Of a stretch of 64,000 nucleotides of DNA, positions 47,040 to 56,600 are shown piece after piece; the first letter of the stretch is position 1, and every line of letters begins with the position of its first letter. The notes under the pieces were generated by a model, which saw nothing but the letters and a program-made list of their open reading frames with translations, searched no databases and was not told the origin of the DNA. Origin of the DNA: Biomphalaria glabrata. Lineage: Eukaryota; Mollusca; Gastropoda; Planorbidae. A program made the position numbers and the translations under genes. The stretch is taken from NCBI RefSeq assembly GCF_947242115.1, contig NC_074718.1:44835199-44899198 (forward strand). The letters are read 5' to 3'.

Positions 47040-47506
47040 ACTGAACTTTTATCAACTAAATCCACTTCAAATACATAAACAGAACCTAATAAAATACCAA
47101 GAAAGACACAAAGATAAAGGCACATTACTCGTTCCATATGCTATGACACTCTTTTCTAGTGCTACTAGAGCACGGAGTCAGCCAGGAAAACCAACGACTT
47201 AGCAGAGTTTAAGTCATAGATTAACAAACATGACTAAATGCATGACGCGTAGGACGTAGCCTTATCATCGTCTTTTTTGAAGTAACGTCTGTATTTTATA
47301 AGATAAGACAAATTTATACAAATGCTCCTTCTTCCCTAGTGCCGCGCTATTAGAGCGTGGAATGGGTTGCCTGAGCCAGCCAGGAAAACCAATGACTTGG
47401 CAGAATTTAAGTCATTGGTTAACATGCATGACTAGATGCATGACGCATGACGTATTCATCTTCTTTTTTGAACTAACGTCTGTATTTTATAAAATAAGAT
47501 AAATTG
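47040..47506 (+). mobile_element. Two tandem LINE family A 3' ends
   Basis: 47040-47309 and 47310-47506 each end in TTTTTTGAA(G/C)TAACGTCTG and TATTTTATAARATAAGA. The second begins inside the family's coding 3' part (CAAATTTATACAAATGCTCC), directly after the first tail, as if inserted into it. Confidence 0.8.
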
Positions 47507-47678
47507 TAAAGAACTTTGCACATGCTCTAATTTTCACAATATTTCAATGCGTGGCAGTCGATCTTCGTAATAAATCTTTTTTATTGCCTGCAATTACCGG
47601 TACATCTAGACGCTAGTTAGTAGCCCATTTGTTATTAAATAAGCTTTAAGAGTGAAAATCGAATGCCTCAATTCAATA

Positions 47679-47830
47679 GGATGGCTTCCTAGTCGTGCAG
47701 TATGCGCACTGGACTGTAGATTGGACTTCTCGATGGTCCCGGTTCATACCCTGCACGCTACCATCCTCCAGCGGGAGGTTTAGACTTGGAAGTAAATTAT
47801 CTTCAACTTTGAAGGATCATCCCAAAGATT
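47679..47830 (+). mobile_element. SINE family C copy
   Basis: GGATGGCTTCCTAGTCGTGC, GGACTTCTCGATGGTCCCGG, CAGCGGGAGGTTTAGACTTG and TTATCTTCAACTTTGAAGGA match 43613-43806 in order. Confidence 0.7.
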
Positions 47831-48059
47831 ACTTATAACAGATTTCCCGCGGCCTCCTGTCAATTTACCAGGAGCTCCTGAAAATGTCCTGAAATTGCAA
47901 AATATATGAAAAAGTCCTGGAAATATCCGGAAAATTATTAAAATCAATAGAGTAGTCATACGAATCTCTTGAAATATATAGACAAAAATTGTCATTTTGG
48001 AGTGTCATTCAATAAGGAAAATGCCAATCATACGCGCGATAAAAAAACGGCATTATCCC

Positions 48060-48320
48060 GTAATTTTGGAATCTAGTGAAAGAAGCTTCTCGCGCCTCAA
48101 ACTAATGAAGAATTACTTTAGTTCAATAATTCTCGTAGATAGATTGAAACATTTGTTAATTCTTGCTATTGAACTTTATTTCCTACATAGATCACGCTCA
48201 ATAGCAACAATTTACAAAATCTTTCAATCTATCTACAAGAATTGTTGACCTCAATGATCTACGAAGGAAATACAATTTTCATGATACATTGTGTGACTTC
48301 GCTTCACGCAAGACTCGTAA
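48060..48320 (+). mobile_element. hAT transposase C-terminal fragment with an inverted duplication
   Basis: SSERSFSRLKLMKNYFSSI and DRLKHLLILAIE match the transposase tail in the element at 33783-34921. The DNA then folds back: 48122-48173 is repeated in reverse at 48198-48252 (CTCGTAGATAGATTGAAA against TTTCAATCTATCTACAAG). The rest of the tail (LCDFASRKTRKV) follows at about 48285-48325. Confidence 0.7.
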
Positions 48321-48596
48321 AGTTCGTGGGATAACTCTATCCGCAGAAATAAAAGAGTGGTCTTTCCTTTACTTCTTCTTCTCGTCCAAACTCTTGAGCG
48401 AAGAAGAGAATCTTATCTTATATCATGGGCGTAGCCAGGGGGGGGTTCTTGGGGTTCAACCCCCCCCCCCGAAATGAAATCCCCCCCCCTAGGGGGGGGG
48501 GGGAGTCGGAATTTAGTGACTGATTTTTTGCTTTGATTTTGTTTATTTTAGGTGAGATTTTAATACTAAACCATCACTTGCCCTAGCACAACCAAA

Positions 48597-48810
48597 GGGG
48601 TTTTGAGTTTAAAACCCCCTACCAGGGGGGTTCGAGTTTAAAACCCCCTACCAGGGGGGTTCGAGTTTAAAACCCCCTACCAGGGGGGTTCGAGTTAAAA
48701 AAACCCTAACATGGGGGTTCGAGTTTAAAACCCCTACCAGAGCGGTTCGAGTTTAAAAACCCCTACCAGGGGTTTTGAGTTTTAAACCCCCTACCTGGGG
48801 TTTTTGCAGT
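48597..48810. repeat. 29-bp array inside the 2.2 kb element
   Basis: Seven to eight units of GGGTTCGAGTTTAAAACC plus CCCTACCAGGG lie in tandem, decaying to the right. The unit is nearly self-complementary around TTTAAA with GGGG/CCCC flanks. Confidence 0.8.
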
Positions 48811-49639
48811 TAACTCCCCCTCTTCTATAAAACAATACAAAAAAATGCAAACGAAAATCCCCTAATTCCAAGAGCACAGTTAAGGAAGATTTTGGTTTTA
48901 AAACCCCGTCTAAAATTTACGATAAACCCCCTCTTTAATATAAAAAAAAGCTAATTACGCACTCAAAATGTTATGAGCGTAGCTAAATGGATTTTGACTC
49001 AGTTTTGAGGTAAAAAATACCTCTTTAATAATAAAAAAAAAAAAGCAAATTATACACTAAAAATGTTATAAGTGTAGTCTATGGGGTTTTAAGTTTAAAC
49101 TCCCCTCCAGTGGAGTTTGAAGCTAAAAAGTACCTCTTCAATATAAATAAAAGAAAATTACTCACTCTAAAATCTATGAGCGTAGTCAAAGGGGTTTTGA
49201 ATTTAAACCCCCCGCCATCTTCAGTGTAAGAAAAAAAGCGAATTACGAACTCAAAATGCTATGAGCGTTGCCGAAAGGGGTTTTGAGTTTAAACCCCCAT
49301 TCAAAGGGGTTTGGTGCTAAAAATACATCTTCAATATAAAAAAAAGCAAATTACACACTAAAATTATTTGAGCGTAGCCAAGCCAATAGGGGGTTTTGAG
49401 TTCTTCTACAGATGGCTTTTTTTTTAAAGTTTAAAACCCCTCCAGATGGTTTTGAGTCTAAGATCCCCCTACAGAGCATTTTGAGGTGGAAAACCCCCAA
49501 CAGAAGATTTTGACGATAAAACTTCTCTTTTCGATATAAAATCTAAAGCAAACTATAGTCAATTAATTCCAAGAGCGTATTCAAGAGAGGTTACACATTT
49601 TTATCAGTGGCAGGGCTCCATTAATAAACTGCAGTGAAT

Positions 49640-49990
49640 AGTCATCTGCCGAAATTGAAAAACACTAAATGTGGCTCAACAAAGATGGCTAAGAGAGATT
49701 TTAGGAGTTAGTTATAGAGATCGGATCTAAATCAAGGAAATCCTATGCCGAACTGGGAGTCGACCCCTTAGTAAGATTGTGAGAGAGCGACGCATGAGGT
49801 TTGCGGGACATGTTCTCCGACAAAATGAATTACGCATAAGAAGAGTTGCAATGATATCCTAGTACAACTTGACGCCACTCATTCATGGAGGTCCTCATGG
49901 TAGGTGGGAAGAGGCTTCAGACATTACCAGTGACAGATTTTTATGGAAACTGCTTGACGTCAAATGCTTCGAACGGCATGGGAGGGTCTA
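49640..49990 (+). mobile_element. LINE RT C-terminal relic inside the 2.2 kb element
   Basis: Frames give EILCRTGSRPLSKIVRERRM, RFAGHVLRQNELRIRRVAMI and GPHGRWEEASDITSDRF, the domain downstream of the RT in RTE-like LINEs. It contains stops and frame changes and has probably been carried as cargo. Confidence 0.6.
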
Positions 49991-50450
49991 AGTCAGTAAG
50001 AATAGCACATTAGGTTTTTAAAATAAAACTTTTTAATAACATTAAAAATGGACTGTAGATACCTCAGAATATGCATTTTGTTGGCTTTCAATACCAGAAA
50101 TAGTGCTTAGCGGCGGGGCTTCGCCCCGCGCTGGGGAGCTTCTGGCGCTCCCCCAGACCCCTTTTCTAGTAATGGCGGGGAGTCCACAATTTTATGGAAA
50201 CAGCTTGATGGCAAATGCGCCGAACGACGAGGGAGGGTCTAAGTCAGTAAGAATAGCACATTAGGTTTTTGAAATAGAACTTTTTAATAGCAGGAAAATG
50301 CACTGTAGATACCTCAGAATATGCATTTTGTTGGTTTTCAATATCAGAAATAGTGCTTGGCGGCGGTGCTTCGCCCCGCGCTGGGGGAGCTCCTAGCGCT
50401 CCCCCAGACCCCTTTGCTAGTAATGTCGGGGAATCTACAATTTTTTCACT
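49935..50450. repeat. Two direct 252-bp units, each ending in paired GC-rich hairpins
   Basis: Unit 1 starts at about 49938 and unit 2 at about 50190 (TTTTATGGAAAC, GGGAGGGTCTAAGTCAGTAA, AATATGCATTTTGTTGG). Each ends with GGGGCTTCGCCCCGCG or a close variant and a second palindrome, CTGGGGGAGCTCCTAGCGCT followed by CCCCCAG (50114-50160 and 50364-50410). GC content is far above the surroundings. Confidence 0.75.
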
Positions 50451-50637
50451 AACTCATGGAAGAACCTATTCTAGGGCACAATAAACGTGTTCCGAAAGAA
50501 GGAAGTGTCAGAATGTAATAAAGATTATGTACACACACACACACACATAAATACTTATAATTTTTTTTTCGCCGGGGGGGGGGGGCCCAAACCCCCCCCC
50601 CCCCCCCCCCGAAAAAAAATTCCTGGCTACGCCCATG

Positions 50638-50757
50638 TCTTATATAATACAGACGTTACTTCAAAAAAGAAGATGATTACGTCCTACGCGTCATGCATTT
50701 AGTCATGCATATTAGCCAATGACTTAAATTCTGCCAAGTCACTGGTTTTCCTGGCTA
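50638..50757 (-). mobile_element. LINE family A 3' end, antisense, split by the 2.2 kb element
   Basis: Read on plus: TATATAATACAGACGTTACT, TCAAAAAAGAAGATGATTAC and TTCTGCCAAGTCACTGGTTT. Its tail continues at 48408-48423 on the other side of the inserted element. A GA microsatellite (50757-50776) follows. Confidence 0.8.
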
Positions 50758-51043
50758 GAGAGAGAGAGAGAGAGATAGATGATTATACCTTAGTAATAAA
50801 AGTTTCATTTGTTTCGTTACTGTTCCACAATTATAGTAGATCTGGGTCACACACCTATGAACTGGATCTAGAGTCTAGATGTATGTTTTTAATAGCCCAA
50901 AGTGACGTCATAAAAGTGTTACAGGGATTTCTTGTTCAAAAGTCGATCTATAATCCTAAATATCATAAATATGGATCTAAAGATTCTTCAATTAAAAGCA
51001 TTAAAAAAATAAATAGATCTAGATCTATTAATTCGATGGAGAT

Positions 51044-53488
51044 ATGAATAACTATTCAGTTTACACCGGAATAATTGTAATTTCTGCAGGTACTTTAGTG
51101 GCAGTAGGAGTTGGAGTAGCTCTGTGGAAATTGTTCAAGCGAAATAGTTTTGATGACGAAGTAAGATTATCATTAATCATGATTAATCATTAATGACATT
51201 ATTTAAAATAAAAATACCTTTATGAAAAAAAAATATTTTTTTGGTCAATCAAGTCAATGCACAATTAAAGTAGATCTACATCATTAGAGCTTTCCAATGA
51301 TGTATAAATTATGACTGTATATAATATACTGTCTTCCTGTATGTTTAATATTAATATTAATAGTTAGAAGAATCAATACTAAAGTAGCTATTATAATTAA
51401 TACATAAAACACTAACTTACTCAACTTACTGTGACTAAGTCACTAACCATAGAAAATGATAATTTACAAATAGAAAAACAACTCAGAAAGACACAAAGAA
51501 TAAAAGATAATCGAGGCACATTTCTTATATATTCCATATGTTAAAACATTTGCACAAGTGCTCCTTCTTCCCTAGTGCCATTAGAGAATGGAATGGCTTG
51601 CCTGAACCAGCCAGGAAAACCTACGAGCTATCAGAGTTCAAGTCATTGATTAACATGCATGACTACATTGACACATAAAATGCGTCGGCGTAGGGCATAA
51701 TTATCTTCTTTTTTGAAGTAACATAGAATCTGTAATATATAAGATAAGAAAGTTATGATATTTTCTTTTGTGTTGTTTTTACCCAACAAAAATTAACACT
51801 GAGCCCAGTGGAACCGCATGAGAGGAGATTTTGTCACTGGCTAATTAGAACTGAGATGAACTTCAATTGGTAGCAAGGCTGGAAGGGCTAGTCCTCCATT
51901 AGAGCCTTGGCGAGAAACTCTGAATCAGGACTAGGCTAGGCCAGACACCCCCAGGTCAAAAGTTCAAAGCTCTAGTTTTGTTTTGTAGAACTTTGTTTGA
52001 TGATGATAAGCATAAGTGATTCTATGTTTGACAAAATCTTTCTTCATTAACAAAAAAAATATTTGAGCAGATTATGGAAATTATGAAATGATTTAAATCT
52101 TATTTGCAACTAATTTTGAGACTGTTAGGTACAATCCCATTTGAGTGAGGGCTTGGTAAAATCCCATTTGCGTGAGGGCTTGGTAAAATCCCATTTGCGT
52201 GAGGGCTTGGTAAAATCCCATTTGAGTGAGGGCTTGGTAAAATCCCATTTGAGTGAGGGCTTGAGAGATTCAAATTCACTTTTGTAAAAACCTTGCTGTT
52301 ATGCATAGTGCGTGTACGTCATCATTTGAATTTGTGATTTCCCAGACCTGTTGAGATGAGATGGAGGTTGCATTGACCATGACCATCTATGTTACCCTTG
52401 CATGTCCCTCGCCGAATCGAGAGTATATGACTTTTAAAGCTTTACAAATCCCCAATGGCCACATCAAAACTGCAAACATTATAACAATATCTCAACATTT
52501 TAACTGAGTCAGAGCCAAGAAACTCAATGTAGACTCTATAGCTTGCTCTTCCAGAGTCTTTTGATGCTGACCCATCAGCATATATGCAAAAATAGCACTA
52601 GGCTTGAAGGCATTGATGGTCTATAGTACTTTTATGCAAAGGTAGATAGGTGAATGCATTAGTTTAGTGGCATTGTGGTCCACTTCTTTCCAGCGAATGT
52701 CTGGGGCCATGGAGCGACACTGAGAGGGAAGGCGGTGAAAATGTTTTGCCTGTCAGTGGAGGACTAGGACAAATTGCTTAGAGAAAATGATGACTTGGCC
52801 AAATTTAAGTCATTAATTAACATGCATGACTAGATAGATCTAAGATCATGCATAGGAATTAATCTACTTTTTTGTAGTAATGTCTGTATTTTATAAGATA
52901 AAATAAGATGTCTAGTGACATGACCGCATCTCAAACTATCTAGCTGGTAGTTATTCAGTCTTTTGTATCACTCAAAACAAGTTAGTAATGACTGTTCCAT
53001 CCTAAATTCAGATAAGTCAACTTACCATTTGTATTTTGTGATTTTTATAAATTACTTTTGCATAGAAACTTTTTTACTGACCCTCACATAGAAAAATGGT
53101 ATGAAAATCTTAAGGGGGAAATTGACTTTTGGCCTATTATTATTTCTTAGTCTTTATGTTTGGTCTGTATAGAAATTTCACTAGTATATGTTACATTTTG
53201 ATTCAAACTCTTTCTGTTTCAAGGCATCTCAGTTATGTCGATTGGTTTCTCCACGCAGGAGCAAAGATGATGACAGACGCCTTCTAATCAAACGCAGACG
53301 AGAATGTATGTTTGGTATTAAAAAAAAAACACTTTAAAATTGAAAATTTAATACTTTAGTAAATGAACAAATTTCATTTTTTTTTTTTTTTGCAATGTTC
53401 ATTCCTTTTGTTTTCAGATCGACTGAGAAATCCTAAAACTGACAGTGCTTATCATGAACGACTATTCAAACGACAGAACACCATGTGA
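51044..53488 (+). CDS. 89-residue single-pass membrane protein, unknown family
   Basis: Exons 51044-51160, 53224-53305 and 53418-53488 (TGA) are joined by clean GT-AG introns in phase. I do not recognise the family. Residues 8-31 form a hydrophobic, Gly/Val-rich helix (TGIIVISAGTLVAVGVGVAL) after a short NNYSVY start. The remainder is basic: WKLFKRNSFDDE, then SPRRSKDDDRRLLIKRRREY and HERLFKRQNTM. The positive-inside rule suggests the long tail is cytosolic. There is no cleavable signal peptide; the helix probably acts as an anchor. The stop is 131 bp before the ATG of the glutaredoxin-like gene on the same strand. Three exons joining in frame and ending in a stop argue for a real gene despite its size. 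Confidence 0.6.
51478..51750 (+). mobile_element. LINE family A 3' fragment in intron 1 of the small membrane protein gene
   Basis: CAACTCAGAAAGACACAAAG, CTCCTTCTTCCCTAGTGCCA, GAATGGCTTGCCTGAACCAG and the CTTTTTTGAAGTAACATAGA/TATATAAGATAAGAAAG end mark a 5'-truncated copy. A further relic of the same end is at 52786-52912. Confidence 0.75.
52131..52265. repeat. 27-bp minisatellite, about 5 copies
   Basis: Unit GGTAAAATCCCATTTGAGTG plus AGGGCTT is tandemly repeated with one A/C variant. It lies in an intron of the small membrane protein gene. The open minus frame (PSPHSNGIL repeats) results from the 27-bp period. Confidence 0.9.
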
Positions 53489-53619
53489 GACTGTTAGTTG
53501 TACAGTCTCCTCTCATCTATTTCTTTTGCTTTAAGTGTTTGAATTATTTATGACTCTGATTTTACATGAACTCAATGACATGCTCATCATAAACTATCTC
53601 TACGGTCAACTGGTTTTGG

Positions 53620-56600
53620 ATGACCAAGACAGTATATTCAGAACATTACTTACAATTTAATGCATCATCAAGAACTTCATTTACTGAGGTAAGCCCCAAA
53701 AGAAATGACTCAAGTAGATCACTAAAAGGTCGTATTAGTAGTACTACTGTTGATACTGCCTATCCAACTAAAAAAGATGAATTCAACAGACCTGTTTATA
53801 CAAGCATAAGTAACTCTACTGTTACTTCATATACACAAAACAATTATGATGAAGGCAGATGGGAAAAGTTGTGTTGTTTTAAATTTTGTAGACAAAAAAA
53901 ATCTCCAGAAGAACTTCATAAGATATTGCATGCCGGGGTTCGGCGCATGTCTGAGACTTCAACCCCTTTAAATTCTTATTACCAACAACAAAAGAAAAAC
54001 GAATGTTCATACTATGAATCGGGATATTTATCAAAGTCAACTTTTACTGGTGAACTGAAATCTATGAGGGATCTACGCAAGGCTAGCCATGTTACTGCAA
54101 ATTTACCTGAGCCTGAAGTAGCCATCAGTAATTCAAACTCCAGAAGGTTGCTGGCAAAGGGCTCAAAACAAGTCTTTGTTGGGGAAACTGATGTCCATGA
54201 AATCAATTTGATGTTACAATCTCGCCTGAATGGAGGATTATCCATTGATACTTTGGAAGCAGATCAAAAAGGGGAAGCCCTTTTGAAGTGTAACCGCACG
54301 GGCAAGGATTATACTTCTTTAATTTTGTCCCAGCTAGTCAACGAGGCAGACACTCGTAGAATGTCTGTTCAGTCAGACCGCAGGAGCTCTAATTTTAGAA
54401 GCTCTTTCTCGAAGGTAGGATTGGATTTGAAATTAGAAAAAATGGCGATGAAGAAAGGTCTCAAGCCAGAAGAATTGAGTGATAGTGAATTTCTGAACAG
54501 ATTAACAGATGTGTCAACAATAGTTAAAACTGAGTTAGAGAAAGATTGGAACTTCACTCAGAACTACATTAAGACATTAGAAAAGTTTGTCAAGTTGCAG
54601 ACGTCTCAAAAGAAGGTGAGTAGCTTTGACAACTTCCATTCTAGAGTTCATTTAAATCTTTATAAGTTTCACCTATTTTAATGAATGACTGCATAGTTGT
54701 ATTGGAGCAGAGTGTCTTTACGTTGGTCTCATGTTTGAACCTTGCCTACTGGCTTTCCCTGCCAACCTGGAGGAGGTTTACCCTAGGACATAACAAATCT
54801 TCATTTCTAAACGTCTGAATCTTATAAAAGCAAAGACAAAAATCTTCAGTGCTTTTTTTAAAAAAGAAAAAAAAAAAAAGGCACCATCTTCGGAGAGAAT
54901 AGTTCTAAGTAACTCAGTTTCACAAATATAGTTTTTCCCCCCCTCTCTGTCTTTCGACTAGTTTCATTCATGTACAGTTGACTCTAGTCCGACAGCTACA
55001 GATCCCAGGGAGTATCAGATGGCTGAAAATGTTGGATGACCAAATGTTATCTTTACTTCAAAAAATATTCAAGGTTTACTTATGATGTAATAAGAAATAT
55101 TCTCAACGGACTTTCAAATAGACGAAAAAATATATTGTATTGATGTAAAAAAAATTAATACAAAACATATGATTTTAGCTTCCACATACTTTATTAAATT
55201 ATAATTTGATTCTACTTAATTCTAAACATATACCTACTACAGTATAAATTAATTACATGACTTTATGGACGGGTATTACAAATCCGTCAGTTTTTTTATT
55301 TCTTCAGCTGAAACAATCTGTTAGGACTTTTTCTTAGATGTCTTTAAATGTGCATCTGGTGTATATGATCATCCAGACATATACTACTCCTGTACACAAT
55401 CACATCATTGTCATTGTCTTGACATATACTACTCCTGTATACAATCACATCATTGTCATTGTCTTGACATATACTACTCCTGTACACAATCACATCATTG
55501 TCATTGTCTTGACATATACTACTCCTGTACACAATCACATCATTGTCATTGTCTTGACATATACTACTCCTGTACACAATCACATCATTGTCATTGTCTT
55601 GACATATACTACTCCTGTACACAATCACATCATTGTCATTGTCTTGACATATACTACTCCTGTACACAATCACATCATTGTCATTGTCTTGACATATACT
55701 ACTCCTGTATACAATCACATCATGGTCATGGTCCTGACATCTATCACTCCTATACACTATCACATCATTGTCATTGTCTTGACATATACTGCTCCTGTAC
55801 ACAATCATACCATTGTCCTGACATATACTACTCCTGTACACAATCATATCATTGTCCTGACATATACTACTCCTGTACACTATCACATAATTGTCATTGT
55901 CCTAACATAGCACTCAGAAATAAGAAAATGTGAACAAAACCAAACTTTTTCCCTGGTATTTTTGTAACTCCAACAATTAGGTCAAATTTTCTCTTATACA
56001 TTACTTTGTCGTCTTACTTAATCAACGGCATATGTCATCAGCGTTAATTCCATCTCATAGGAAAACTTCTAAAGCTACATAACTATTTTATGCCCAAATA
56101 CAAACAGCAAATACAAAGTGTCATCATACTTGAAACTGACTCCAGCAAATCATATTTTGATTGTGTTTGATCTTTAGAGAGACAGAGTGGACAAAATTAT
56201 ACAGCTGGCTATCACATAGTAAGGAGGTGTGGTGGCTGTGCGGTAAAGCAGTCCAGTCTGGGTGTCCCAGGTTAAATCCTGGTGAAGACTGGGATTTCGG
56301 GATATTAGGGTGATTGTAAATCCACCTAATGTTAATTATACCTTTGATATAGCGCTACTTTTCATGCTTATAGCGTGCTCAGAGCGCTTTGGTCCAATCT
56401 CAGTTGTGGACCAGTTGGGGGGGAGGGGGTATCTAGGAGAAGGTTTTTCCGTGCTGCCTTTAGGCACTCAGTAAACACAACTCTGCCCGAGTCGGGTGTT
56501 GAACCTCGAGTCCCCTTCATAGGTAGCCAAGCCAAGTTCAAGCGCACTTAGCCTCTCGACCACGCTTCCTACAGTTCCATCCAGCTCAACCTGACATTTA

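Larger units (their letters stand above)
48424..50637. mobile_element. 2,214-bp non-autonomous DNA transposon, perfect TIRs and TSD
   Basis: The left end CATGGGCGTAGCCAGG (48424-48439) is the exact reverse complement of the right end CCTGGCTACGCCCATG (50622-50637). The same 8 bases TCTTATAT flank it (48416-48423 and 50638-50645), and the target is the TATAAGATAAGA tail of an antisense LINE A, which resumes at 50638. The 8-bp duplication and CA start suggest a hAT-like element. Inside are G/C runs next to both ends, a 29-bp array (48597-48810), degenerate repeats of about 60-120 bp with TTTTGAGTTTAAACCCCC (48840-49560), a LINE RT C-terminal relic (49640-49990) and a duplicated 252-bp GC-rich unit (49935-50450). 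No transposase is seen. Confidence 0.8.

Noticed and set aside
54012-54557. Minus-strand frames within 53620-54615
   Set aside because: Shadows of the single large coding exon on the plus strand.
55338-55910. Long open frames on both strands (190 and 180 residues)
   Set aside because: They are exact products of a 45-bp tandem repeat and lie in an intron of the glutaredoxin-like gene without splice or start context.
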